This document shows positions 1-9,029 of a stretch of 64,000 nucleotides of DNA, piece after piece. The stretch is from the NCBI RefSeq assembly GCF_030124325.1, contig NZ_JASKLR010000005.1, positions 248,001 to 312,000 of the forward strand, read 5' to 3'. How positions within the stretch are numbered: position 1 is the stretch's first letter; every line of letters starts with the position of its first letter. The notes beneath the pieces are model-generated. The model did no database searches, was not told where the DNA came from, and saw only the letters and a program-made list of their open reading frames with translations. The position numbers and the translations under genes are program-made. Origin of the DNA: Sinorhizobium sp. 8-89 (GTDB lineage Bacteria; Pseudomonadota; Alphaproteobacteria; Rhizobiales; Rhizobiaceae).

Positions 1-536
1 AGACGGTCCAAGACCGAGTGCCGCATCGAGAATCGCCGTATTCGTTTCAAGCGCGGCCCCGGCAAGCCACGAGAGCTCGAAGCGGTTGGGCGTCGCCAGT
101 GTCGCCAGCGGCAGCAGCCGGTCGCGAACGGCGGCGGCAATCTCGGCGGAGACATAAAGGCCGTTGCCATCGCCGATGATTGGGTCGCAGGCGTATACAA
201 GATCTGGATTACGCTGACGTAATGCCGTCACGAGGTCAGCAACGCCTTCGACGTGGCCCGGCGAACCCAGATACCCGGAGAGAACCGCCTGCACCTCGCC
301 GGTCCAACGCGCATTGGCGAGATCCTCGATGATCGACTGGAACTGCTGATCGGCGATCGTCACCGTGTCGAAGGGCCGTGGCCGGGATGCCACGGCAGAA
401 TCACCGTCGGCACAGCCCAGACGCGGTGCCCGAGCGTCTCCAGCGCGAAGACCGCGGCCCGGTTGCCGACGGTGCCGCGAACCACATGGCTTGAAATAAC
501 GATGACGGCGCCGGGTGCGGCATGCATTTCGGGCAT
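1..536 (-). pseudogene. pdxY: Pyridoxal kinase PdxY, frameshifted, 3' end outside window
   Basis: Pyridoxal kinase phosphorylates pyridoxal to PLP in the vitamin B6 salvage pathway. The N-terminal frame reads MPEMHAAPGAVIVISSHVV and on through GNRAAVFALETLG to HPGHGPSTR, then meets TGA at 362-360. Reading continues without a stop in the -1 frame from VTIADQQFQSIIEDL through AVLSGYLGSPGHVEG, YACDPIIGDGNGLYV and LATPNRFELSWLAG to the window edge, all typical PdxY sequence. One base is missing near 360-366 (CGGTGACG where CGGGTGACG is expected). The ATG at 536 is chosen because conserved sequence begins just after it. The gene is either truly inactivated or carries a one-base sequencing error; the downstream half shows no further decay, so the event is recent or artefactual. 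The C-terminus lies beyond the window. Confidence 0.8.
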
Positions 537-818
537 CGGGCAATCCCATTCCTTCGAATCGAGGTGTGATCGCCCGACTGTCACCGGCCTGTCAACAGCG
601 GATGCCAGACATGCCCGGAACTAGCCTTCGGCGTTTTCGTGCGTTTCCACCGTTTTTCGAGCAATTTTTGCAAAATCGCCTTCGATTTAAATGGATTTAG
701 GTCGAAATCGCGCGAATTTCTCCAAAATTCAGCTCGATTTTGCCGAAAACGGACATAAAACGGTCGCCATTGGCCATGGTTCTGATAGGTTCATCTATCA
801 CGTACGGGGAGACAGTTC

Positions 819-3800
819 ATGGGCGTGAAATACAATCCGAAGCGGGACAGGCATATCGACGCGGCCAAGGCGGCTGCTGAGAAGATCGGCGCGGAGGCGC
901 TGGCGCCGGAGATCCTTTTCGGTGGGGCAAGCAACGACGACCTCGACCTCTACACCGCCGACATGCTGGCATTGACCGCCGCACATGCACGCAACGAACT
1001 CGCACGCTGGGACGGAGGCAAGCCGCAGGTTTCGGTCGAAACCGTGCCGGGCGTTGCGCCCGGCGGCACGGACGTCTCGATCATCGCCATCACCGAACGC
1101 AACATGCCCTTCCTTTACGACTCGATCATGGGCGAGGTGACGAGCACGCACCGCGACATCCATCTCGCAATCCATCCCATTCTCGTCAGGGAACCCGGCA
1201 AGCCCATCAAGGCGTACGATCCGGATGAGGAAAGCGATCCGACGCACCGGGTGAGCCATATCCAGATTCACCTGGACAAGCTCGCACCGCTCGAAGCGCG
1301 CCAGCTCAGCAAGCGCATCGCCGACGTGCTGGACCAGGTCCATCAAGCCGTTCACGACTGGCCGGCGATGACGACATTGCTCAACCAGGCCATGCAGGAA
1401 CTGGAAGAGTACAATGCTTCGCGCAAGAAGAGCGACCGTGATGAGGCGCTCGCTTTCCTTCGCTGGCTAAGAGACAGCAATTTCACGTTCCTCGGAATGC
1501 GGGAATACACCTATTCCGGCAAGGGCGAGAAGGCGACGGTCGAACGCGGCAAGGGCAGGGGCCTTGGCCTTCTCTCCAATCCCGATGTCCGGGTATTGCG
1601 CCAGGGCACGGACGCCGTGCTGACGACGCCGGAGATCCTCGCCTTCCTCGAAGGGCCGGAGTTCCTGATCGTCACCAAGGCCAATGTGAAATCCCTTGTC
1701 CACCGCCGCGCCTATATGGACTACATCGGCGTCAAACGCTTCGACACCTCCGGCAACGTGATCGGGGAACTGCGCATCGTCGGCCTCTTCACGTCGACGG
1801 CCTATACGCGTCAGGCGTCCGAAATACCGTTGCTGAGACATAAGATCGAAAAGATCATCGATCATTTCGGTTACGATCCGCAGAGCCATTCGGGCAAGAT
1901 GCTGGCGAACACGCTGGAATCCTATCCGCGTGACGATCTTTTCCAGATCGACGTCGGGCTGCTGGCTGCGTTCTGCGAACAGATCAACGAACTCAGCGAC
2001 CGGCCGCGCATCCGCGTGCTGCCGCGCATCGACCATTTCGACCGTTTCGTCTCGATCCTCGTCTTCGTACCGCGCGAGCAATATGATTCGGACGTCCGCG
2101 AGAAGATCGGCAACTATTTGAAGACGGTCTATGACGGCCGCGTTTCTGCCTATTATCCCGCTTTCCCCGAAGGCGGGCTGGCGCGCGTCCATTTCATTAT
2201 CGGCCGCTATGCCGGGAAGACGCCGCGCGTTCCGCAGGCCAAGCTCGAGGAGGCGGTTCGCAGCATCGTCACCCGCTGGACCGACCGCTTTAACCTGCTT
2301 GCGCGCAAGGACGGCATCGAGATCTCGGTCGGCGAAGCCTATCAGGCGGCCTTCACGCCGGCGGAAGCCTATGACGATCTTCAGGACATCGCCGCCTGCA
2401 GGCGCGACGACCCGATCCGCATCTCGTTCTATCATAAGCAGAAAGAACGGCCGGACACGCTCGAACTGAAGATCTTCCACGCGGAGGATCCCGTTTCGCT
2501 CTCGCGTCGCGTGCCGCTCCTTGAAAATCTCGGGTTCCGCGTCATCAGCGAGCAGACCTACGACATCGGCGTCAGCGGGCATGCGGAAGAACAGCGGCTT
2601 GTGGTGCTGCACGACATGGAGTTGGTCCACCGCGATGGACATGCGCTCAATATCGCCAAGACCGGTGCGGCGCTCGAAGAGGCGTTTCTGGCTTCCTGGA
2701 GCGGCACGATCGAAGACGACACCTTCAACCGGCTGATCCTGCTTGCCGGCCTCACCGCGCGCGAAGTCACGGTGCTGCGCGCCTATGCCCGTTATTTGCG
2801 CCAGGCGGGCATTACCTATTCGCAAGGCTATATCGCCGACACGCTGAACAAGTATCCGGCGATCGCCGCCGACATCTTTCGGCTGTTTGCGACGCGCATG
2901 GATCCGAAGATCGAGGCGAAGGCGAGGATGAAGAAAGGCAACGCCTTGCTCTCGGCCATCGAGGAGGCGCTCTCGGCCGTGCCGAGCCTCGACGAGGACC
3001 AGATCCTGCGCCGCTATGTCAACGTGATCCAATCGACGCTCCGGACGAACTATTTCCAGAAAGACGCGGACGGCAGGCCGCGTGCGGTTCTCGCTTTCAA
3101 GCTTGATCCGAAGCAGCTTGACGGCCTGCCTGAGCCTCGGCCTTTCCGCGAGATCTTCGTCTACGGCACCGAGGTCGAAGGCGTGCACCTGCGCTTCGGC
3201 AAGGTGGCCCGCGGCGGCCTTCGCTGGTCGGACCGGGCGCAGGACTACCGCACCGAGGTACTCGGCCTCGTCAAGGCGCAGCAGGTAAAGAACGCGGTCA
3301 TCGTGCCGGTCGGCGCCAAGGGCGGCTTCTATCCGAAGCAGCTGCCGGTCGGCGGCACGCGCGACGAAATTTTCAAGGCCGGCACTGAAGCCTACAAGAC
3401 CTATATCCGCACGCTGTTGTCGGTTACCGACAACATCGTCGGCCATGACGTCGTGCCGCCGGCCGACACGCTGAGGCTCGATGGCGACGATCCCTATTTC
3501 GTCGTCGCGGCCGACAAGGGCACCGCCACCTTCTCCGACACGGCCAATGGGCTTGCCCAGGAAGCCGGCTTCTGGCTCGACGACGCCTTCGCCTCCGGCG
3601 GCTCGGCGGGCTACGACCATAAGAAGATGGGAATCACCGCCCGCGGCGCCTGGGAAGCCGTCAAGCGTCATTTCCGCGAGATGGACATCGACATCCAGAC
3701 GACGCCCTTCACCGTCGCCGGCGTCGGCGACATGTCCGGCGACGTTTTCGGCAATGGGATGCTGCTTTCGGAGAAGATCCGGCTGATCGCCGCCTTCGAC

Positions 3801-5606
3801 CATCGCGATATCTTCATCGATCCGAATCCGGATACCGACCTTTCCTTCGCCGAGCGCAAGCGTATGTTCGCGCTTCCGCGCTCGAGTTGGCAGGACTACG
3901 ACCGCAACGCGGTATCGCAGGGCGCCATGATCATCTCCCGCACGGAGAAGTTCGTCACCCTGACGCCGGAGGCGATGGCAGCCATCGGCCTCGACAAGCA
4001 GAAGGCGACCCCTTTCGAGATCATGAACGCCATCCTCAAGAGCTCGGTCGATCTGCTCTGGTTCGGCGGCATCGGCACCTATGTGCGCGGCAGCAACGAA
4101 ACGGACGCCGAGGTTGGCGACCGCGCCAACGACGCGATCCGCGTCACGGCGGAGGAAGTGCGTGCCCGCGTTATCGGCGAAGGCGCCAATCTCGGCGTCA
4201 CCCAGAAAGGCCGCATCGGCTTCTCGCTCGCCGGAGGGCGCTGCAATTCCGACGCGATCGACAATTCGGCCGGCGTCAACTCCTCCGACGTCGAGGTCAA
4301 CATCAAGATCGCGCTTGCTTCGGCCATGCGCGACGGACGTCTGACGCGGCCGAAACGCAACACGCTTCTTGCCTCGATGACCGACGAGGTGGCGCACCTC
4401 GTGCTGCGCAACAACTACCAGCAATCGCTGGCAATCTCGCTGACGGAAATGCAGGGGCTCGCTAACCGCACCTCGCTCTCGCGGCTTATGGCGCGGCTCG
4501 AGACCGACGGCCACCTCAACCGCAAGGTCGAGACCCTGCCGACGGAACTGGCGATGAGCGAGCGTTACCAGGCGGGCAAGCCGCTGACGCGTCCTGAGAT
4601 TGGCGTTCTGCTTTCCTATGCGAAGCTGGTGCTGTTCGAAGAGCTGATCGTCGGCGATCTGCCGGACGATCCCTATTTCACTGCGACGCTGGAGCGCTAT
4701 TTCCCGGCAAAGATGCGCAAGACCTATGCCGCGGATATCCACGGCCATCGGCTGCGCCGCGAGATCATCGCGACCGTCCTCGGCAATGAAGTGATCAACC
4801 GCGGTGGTCCCGCATTCGTTTCGACGCTGACCGATACGACCGGCTTTCTCCCCGGCGATGTCGTCAAGGCGGCCGTGCTGGCGCTCGACGGCTTCGATCT
4901 GCAGCGGATCTACGGTGAGATCGACGCGCTCGACAACAGGATCAGCGGCGCCGTTCAGAATGCGCTCTATCAGGAAGTGAGCCGCATCTTCGTGCTCGTA
5001 ACCGAGAAGGCTTTGCGCACGCGCGCCACGAGTGACCCGGTTTCCGATGCGGTTTCGCGTCTGCGCGACGGCTTTCAGAAGCTGCGCGGCACGATGCGCA
5101 CGGCGATCTCCGGCGACAGCGCCGAAGAGGCGCGCCTGAAGACCGCGACCTTCATCGAAAGCGGCGTGCCGGCAAAGCTCGCGGAGGAAATTGCCGAACT
5201 GTCGCTGATGACCCTCGTGCCGGAGATCATGCAGATCTCCACCGAGACCGGCGAAACGCTGAGCCGCACCGCGCAGGGTTATTTCACCGTGACGGAGAAC
5301 CTCAGGATCAATCGTCTGCTGGCCGCCGCCGATCGCGTACCGGCGACGGAGCAGTTCGAGGCCATGGCGCTTTCGCGCGCCGTCGCCGATATCGGTGCCG
5401 CCCGGCGGGACATCACAGTCGCAGCCCTGGTCGAGCAGAAGGGCGAACGCAATCCGGTTCTTGCCTGGCACGACAGTGATCGCGAACGCGTCTCACGCGT
5501 TGGCGACCAGCTGAAGCTGCTTACCGAAAAAGGCGAGACGACACTCGCCAAGATTACGGTTGCGGCTGGCTTGCTCGACGACCTTGCACGCGGCAAGGCG
5601 AAATGA
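819..5606 (+). CDS. gdhB: NAD-specific glutamate dehydrogenase, large (180-kDa class)
   Basis: This 1595-residue protein belongs to the large NAD-dependent glutamate dehydrogenase class and converts glutamate to 2-oxoglutarate and ammonium, so it serves amino-acid catabolism. The catalytic core is recognisable at about residues 790-850 (KVARGGLRWSDRAQDYRTEV, then KNAVIVPVGAKGGFYPK). A nucleotide-binding part follows with VAGVGDMSGDVFGNG, GGIGTYVRGSNETDAEVGD and VIGEGANLGVTQKGR. Length and domain order match the complete family. The ATG at 819 follows a GGGGAGA ribosome site. A GC-rich stem-loop sits just after the stop. It appears monocistronic, with the next gene 121 bases away. The gene symbol varies between genomes (gdh, gdhB, gdh2). 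Confidence 0.95.
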   Translation: MGVKYNPKRDRHIDAAKAAAEKIGAEALAPEILFGGASNDDLDLYTADMLALTAAHARNELARWDGGKPQVSVETVPGVAPGGTDVSIIAITERNMPFLYDSIMGEVTSTHRDIHLAIHPILVREPGKPIKAYDPDEESDPTHRVSHIQIHLDKLAPLEARQLSKRIADVLDQVHQAVHDWPAMTTLLNQAMQELEEYNASRKKSDRDEALAFLRWLRDSNFTFLGMREYTYSGKGEKATVERGKGRGLGLLSNPDVRVLRQGTDAVLTTPEILAFLEGPEFLIVTKANVKSLVHRRAYMDYIGVKRFDTSGNVIGELRIVGLFTSTAYTRQASEIPLLRHKIEKIIDHFGYDPQSHSGKMLANTLESYPRDDLFQIDVGLLAAFCEQINELSDRPRIRVLPRIDHFDRFVSILVFVPREQYDSDVREKIGNYLKTVYDGRVSAYYPAFPEGGLARVHFIIGRYAGKTPRVPQAKLEEAVRSIVTRWTDRFNLLARKDGIEISVGEAYQAAFTPAEAYDDLQDIAACRRDDPIRISFYHKQKERPDTLELKIFHAEDPVSLSRRVPLLENLGFRVISEQTYDIGVSGHAEEQRLVVLHDMELVHRDGHALNIAKTGAALEEAFLASWSGTIEDDTFNRLILLAGLTAREVTVLRAYARYLRQAGITYSQGYIADTLNKYPAIAADIFRLFATRMDPKIEAKARMKKGNALLSAIEEALSAVPSLDEDQILRRYVNVIQSTLRTNYFQKDADGRPRAVLAFKLDPKQLDGLPEPRPFREIFVYGTEVEGVHLRFGKVARGGLRWSDRAQDYRTEVLGLVKAQQVKNAVIVPVGAKGGFYPKQLPVGGTRDEIFKAGTEAYKTYIRTLLSVTDNIVGHDVVPPADTLRLDGDDPYFVVAADKGTATFSDTANGLAQEAGFWLDDAFASGGSAGYDHKKMGITARGAWEAVKRHFREMDIDIQTTPFTVAGVGDMSGDVFGNGMLLSEKIRLIAAFDHRDIFIDPNPDTDLSFAERKRMFALPRSSWQDYDRNAVSQGAMIISRTEKFVTLTPEAMAAIGLDKQKATPFEIMNAILKSSVDLLWFGGIGTYVRGSNETDAEVGDRANDAIRVTAEEVRARVIGEGANLGVTQKGRIGFSLAGGRCNSDAIDNSAGVNSSDVEVNIKIALASAMRDGRLTRPKRNTLLASMTDEVAHLVLRNNYQQSLAISLTEMQGLANRTSLSRLMARLETDGHLNRKVETLPTELAMSERYQAGKPLTRPEIGVLLSYAKLVLFEELIVGDLPDDPYFTATLERYFPAKMRKTYAADIHGHRLRREIIATVLGNEVINRGGPAFVSTLTDTTGFLPGDVVKAAVLALDGFDLQRIYGEIDALDNRISGAVQNALYQEVSRIFVLVTEKALRTRATSDPVSDAVSRLRDGFQKLRGTMRTAISGDSAEEARLKTATFIESGVPAKLAEEIAELSLMTLVPEIMQISTETGETLSRTAQGYFTVTENLRINRLLAAADRVPATEQFEAMALSRAVADIGAARRDITVAALVEQKGERNPVLAWHDSDRERVSRVGDQLKLLTEKGETTLAKITVAAGLLDDLARGKAK

Positions 5607-5608
5607 CA

Positions 5609-5639
5609 CAGTCCCTCCGGGCATCGGCCCGGAGGACTG
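5609..5639 (+). terminator. Stem-loop after glutamate dehydrogenase gene
   Basis: The arms CAGTCC plus TCCGGGC and GCCCGGA plus GGACTG enclose a four-base loop with one bulged C. The hairpin begins three bases after the gdh stop codon. No T-tract follows, so it is either a Rho-assisted end or an mRNA 3' stabiliser. Confidence 0.5.
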
Positions 5640-5727
5640 ATTCCGCTTCGGGTTTTATCGCGATTTCAGCGCGTTATCGCTCCTCGCCAAGCAGTCGGCG
5701 AGGGCCGATGAATTCCGGGAGGGGAAA

Positions 5728-7116
5728 TTGGACGTTACGGCCGAAGCGAGAGAGCAGCCCAGGACGCCGCGCCTCGGCATCGCCGGCTGGATGCTTTTCG
5801 ACTGGGCTGCACAGCCTTTTTTCACCGTCATCACCACCTTCATCTTCGCGCCATACTTCGTTTCCCGGCTCTCGGCGGATCCTGTGCAGGGGCAGGCGGT
5901 CTGGGGCTATACGCTCACCATCTCGGGCATCATCATCGCTGTCCTTTCGCCGGTTCTCGGCGCGATCGCGGACGCGACCGGACCGCGCAAACCCTGGATC
6001 GGCTTTTTCGCTGTCATCAAGATCGTCTCGCTCGTCATGCTGTGGTTTGCCGCGCCGGGCTCGCCCATCCTCTATCCGGCGATCTTCCTTGCCCTGGCGA
6101 CTGTCGCCGCCGAATTTTCCATCGTCTTCAATGATTCGATGATGACGCGGCTGGTGAGCGAGAAAGAGGTTGGCCGTATCTCGAACATTGCCTGGGGACT
6201 CGGCTATCTCGGCGGCATGATCGTGTTGATTGTCGTCGTTGCGCTCATTGCCGGAAATCCCGCAACGGGCAAGACGGCACTCGGCCTCGACCCGATCTTC
6301 GGCCTCGATCCCGCCAAGGGGGAAGATGCCCGTATTACTGGACCGATCTCGGCCGTCTGGTATCTGATCTTCATCCTGCCGATGCTCCTGTTCACCCCGG
6401 ATGTGGAGAAGGCGACGATGTCGCTCTCGAACGCAACGGCCCGGGGCCTCAAGGAACTTGAGGGCACACTCCGGGAACTCAAGGCGAGAGCAGGCATCCT
6501 GCGCTTTCTGATCGCTCGGATGATCTTCCAGGACGGTGTCAACGGGTTGATCGCCCTTGGCGGCACCTTTGCAGCCGGGATGTTCGGCTGGCAGACGATA
6601 GAACTCGGCCTCTATGGAATGATTCTCAACGTCGTCGCGATCGCAGGCTGCCTCTATGCGAGCCGGCTCGACGCACGGCTCGGCTCGAAAACGATTGTCG
6701 TTGCGAGCCTCGTCTGTCTCACCATCGCAACACTCGGCATCGTCTCGACCGGACCCGGCTTCACGCTGTTCGGGCTGCTGACGCTTCCGACCGAAGATTC
6801 CGGCGGCCTCTTCGGTACGGCTGCGGAAAAGGCCTACATCCTCTACGGCCTCCTGGTCGGCATCGCTTTCGGGCCAGTTCAAGCCTCGTCTCGTTCCTAT
6901 CTCGCCCGAAGCGTCGCAGTCGAGGAAGCTGGCCGCTATTTCGGCCTCTATGCGCTTTCCGGACGGGCGACCTCATTCCTGGCGCCGGCGTCGGTCGCGA
7001 CGATAACGGTGCTGGCCGATTCGGCACGCATCGGCATGATGGCGCTCGTCGCCTTCCTCGCCGTCGGCCTCTTCATTCTTCTAAGAACGCCCTATCCGGC
7101 ACATCGCCCGGCATGA
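5728..7116 (+). CDS. MFS transporter, UMF1 (Atg22-like) family
   Basis: This is a 462-residue polytopic membrane protein of about 12 hydrophobic segments. The N-terminal signature WMLFDWAAQPFFTVITTFIF followed by APYFVSRL is that of UMF1/Atg22-like major facilitators, whose bacterial substrates are unknown; yeast Atg22 exports amino acids from the vacuole. Further family features are GYTLTISGIIIAVLSPVLGAI with ATGPRKPWI, and FGPVQASSRSYLARSV near residue 385. The start is TTG at 5728, supported by the strong ribosome site GGGAGGGG just upstream; no in-frame ATG precedes the conserved region. It is not obviously co-transcribed with gdh. The family call is firm and the substrate unknown. Confidence 0.85.
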   Translation: MDVTAEAREQPRTPRLGIAGWMLFDWAAQPFFTVITTFIFAPYFVSRLSADPVQGQAVWGYTLTISGIIIAVLSPVLGAIADATGPRKPWIGFFAVIKIVSLVMLWFAAPGSPILYPAIFLALATVAAEFSIVFNDSMMTRLVSEKEVGRISNIAWGLGYLGGMIVLIVVVALIAGNPATGKTALGLDPIFGLDPAKGEDARITGPISAVWYLIFILPMLLFTPDVEKATMSLSNATARGLKELEGTLRELKARAGILRFLIARMIFQDGVNGLIALGGTFAAGMFGWQTIELGLYGMILNVVAIAGCLYASRLDARLGSKTIVVASLVCLTIATLGIVSTGPGFTLFGLLTLPTEDSGGLFGTAAEKAYILYGLLVGIAFGPVQASSRSYLARSVAVEEAGRYFGLYALSGRATSFLAPASVATITVLADSARIGMMALVAFLAVGLFILLRTPYPAHRPA

Positions 7117-7146
7117 AAAACCCGCCGCGACAGCTTTCGCGGCGGG
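7116..7146 (-). terminator. Rho-independent terminator of purH
   Basis: A ten-base-pair perfect stem (CCCGCCGCGA at 7121-7130 with TCGCGGCGGG at 7137-7146, six-base loop) is followed on the minus strand by five Ts (AAAAA at 7116-7120 on the plus strand). It lies 24 bases past the purH stop and also faces the end of the MFS gene, so it separates the two convergent genes. Confidence 0.85.
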
Positions 7147-7169
7147 CCTCGAACAAAGTGTTTCAGGGC

Positions 7170-8780
7170 TCAATGGCGGAAATGGCGCATGCCGGTGAAG
7201 ACCATGGCAACGTTGTGCTCGTTTGCCGCCGCGATCACCTCTTCGTCGCGCATCGAACCGCCCGGCTGGATGACGGCAGTGGCGCCGGCGCCGATCGCCG
7301 ACAGCAGGCCGTCGGCGAAGGGCAGGAAGGCTTCCGATGCGACAGCCGAGCCCCGGGTTAGCGGTTCGGCGAGTCCGAGCGCCTTGGCGGCTTCCTCCGC
7401 CTTGATGGCGGCGATACGGGCTGAATCGACGCGGCTCATCTGGCCGGCGCCGATGCCGGCAGTCTGGCCGTCCTTGGCATAGACGATCGCGTTCGACTTC
7501 ACATGCTTCGCCACCTTGAAGGCGAACTTCATGTCTTCGAGCTCCTGCGCGGTCGGTGCGCGCTTGGTCACGACCTTGAGTTCGAGATCCTCGACCATGC
7601 CGTTGTCGCGCGTCTGGACAAGCAAGCCGCCGGCGACGGTCTTTGCGGAAAGGCCGGGCACACGCGGATCCGGTAGGCCGCCGGTCGCAAGCAGCCGGAG
7701 GTTCGGCTTGCGCGCGATGATCGCCTTTGCCTCGTCGCTGACCGACGGCGCGATGATGACTTCGGTGAAAAGCTTGACGATCTCGTCCGCGGTCTCGGCG
7801 TCGAGCTCCTGATTGAGCGCGATGATGCCGCCGAAGGCGGAGGTGGAATCGCAGGCGAGCGCCCGGCGATAAGCTTCCGCAAGCGACGGCGCCGTCGCGA
7901 CGCCGCAAGGGTTGGCGTGCTTGATGATCGCGCAAGCCGGTGCCTTCTCCGGCAGGAACTCGGCCACGAGTTCGAAGGCGGCGTCGGTATCGTTGATATT
8001 GTTGTAGGAGAGCTGCTTGCCCTGCAGCAGCGTGGCGGTCGCGACCCCTGGGCGATTTTCGCCGGTCACGTAGAAGCCTGCCTTTTGATGCGGGTTTTCG
8101 CCGTAGCGCATCTCTTCCTTGAGCACGCCTCCGATCACCCGGTGGCGCGGCATCGGCGTATCGAGAACGTCCGCCAGCCAGTCGGAAATCGCCGCGTCAT
8201 AGGCCGCGGTCCGGGCATAGGCTTTTGCCGCCATTTTCTGGCGGAATGCGTAGCGCGTCGTGCCGCCGGCGATCTCTTCGAGAAGGAGCGCATAGTCGGC
8301 GGGATCGGTGACGATGGTAACATAGGCATGGTTCTTCGCTGATGCCCGGATCATCGCCGGACCGCCGATGTCGATGTTCTCGACCGTCGTCGGATAGTCG
8401 CCGCCCTTGGCGCGGACTTCCTCGAACGGATAGAGATTGATGACGGCAAGATCGATGGCCGTGATGCCGTGCTTGTCCATCGCCGCCACATGCTCGGTGT
8501 CGTCGCGGATGGCAAGCAGGCCGCCGTGAACACCCGGGTGAAGCGTCTTGACGCGGCCATCCATGACCTCCGGAAAGCCGGTCAATTCCGAAACGTCGCT
8601 GACGGGAAGCCCGGCGTCCGACAGTGCCTTGTGCGTGCCACCGGTCGAGACGAGGCGCACGCCCTTTTCATGAAGAGCGCGCGCGAGCTCGACGATGCCG
8701 GTCTTGTCGGAAACCGAGAGGAGGGCGGTGCGGATCCGGACTTCGTCCGGGGCGGGGATTTTCTTGGAGGCGACAGCCAT
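7170..8780 (-). CDS. purH: Bifunctional AICAR transformylase / IMP cyclohydrolase
   Basis: This 536-residue enzyme carries out the last two steps of de novo IMP synthesis: formyl transfer from 10-formyl-THF to AICAR, then ring closure. The N-terminal IMP cyclohydrolase (MGS-like) domain shows [36 protein letters not shown] and [16 protein letters not shown]. The transformylase domain shows [13 protein letters not shown], the KHANPCGVA motif, [12 protein letters not shown] and the C-terminal FLPFADGL. The ATG at 8780 is preferred over a TTG one codon earlier because AGGAG lies eight bases upstream. It ends with its own terminator. Length is normal for the family. Confidence 0.97.
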   Translation of the reverse strand: MAVASKKIPAPDEVRIRTALLSVSDKTGIVELARALHEKGVRLVSTGGTHKALSDAGLPVSDVSELTGFPEVMDGRVKTLHPGVHGGLLAIRDDTEHVAAMDKHGITAIDLAVINLYPFEEVRAKGGDYPTTVENIDIGGPAMIRASAKNHAYVTIVTDPADYALLLEEIAGGTTRYAFRQKMAAKAYARTAAYDAAISDWLADVLDTPMPRHRVIGGVLKEEMRYGENPHQKAGFYVTGENRPGVATATLLQGKQLSYNNINDTDAAFELVAEFLPEKAPACAIIKHANPCGVATAPSLAEAYRRALACDSTSAFGGIIALNQELDAETADEIVKLFTEVIIAPSVSDEAKAIIARKPNLRLLATGGLPDPRVPGLSAKTVAGGLLVQTRDNGMVEDLELKVVTKRAPTAQELEDMKFAFKVAKHVKSNAIVYAKDGQTAGIGAGQMSRVDSARIAAIKAEEAAKALGLAEPLTRGSAVASEAFLPFADGLLSAIGAGATAVIQPGGSMRDEEVIAAANEHNVAMVFTGMRHFRH

Positions 8781-8904
8781 CAACCATGCTCCTTTGGCGG
8801 CGCCGGACGCCCGGGAGAAAGGTGCCGGCGGTTGGAATGGCTGCCGTTAGCATAGCTTGCCCCGTGAAGAAACCTTCGGCACCGGGAGGAGCGGAAAATA
8901 GGTG

Positions 8905-9010
8905 CCAGAGCGGGATGAGGAAAAGTGTGTTTGGTTTTCCGCCCGCATCCCGCCCTGACTCTTTAGAACCGATCACGTTTGTGTTTTGGGTCGATTCGAC
9001 CCAAAAACAT
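8905..9010. repeat. Palindromic intergenic repeat, RIME-like
   Basis: The purH-heparinase gap contains a stem GCGGGATG (8910-8917) / CATCCCGC (8946-8953) and then a second, almost perfect palindrome TTTTGGGTCGA (8984-8994) / TCGACCCAAAA (8996-9006). A related GGGATG...CATCCC unit sits at 20390-20433. It resembles the rhizobial intergenic mosaic elements in layout; the family name is from memory. Confidence 0.55.
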
Positions 9011-9029
9011 CGTAATCTCGGGCAACGTT

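Noticed and set aside
1467-5471. A 1334-codon open frame on the minus strand opposite glutamate dehydrogenase
   Set aside because: It is antisense to a gene with clear motifs along its whole length, has no recognisable domain, and long antisense frames are expected at high GC with rare stop codons.
5607-5727. A small gene between gdh and the MFS transporter
   Set aside because: No start with ribosome site and no similarity; the overlapping frame at 5603-6142 is Arg/Ser-rich and runs into the transporter.
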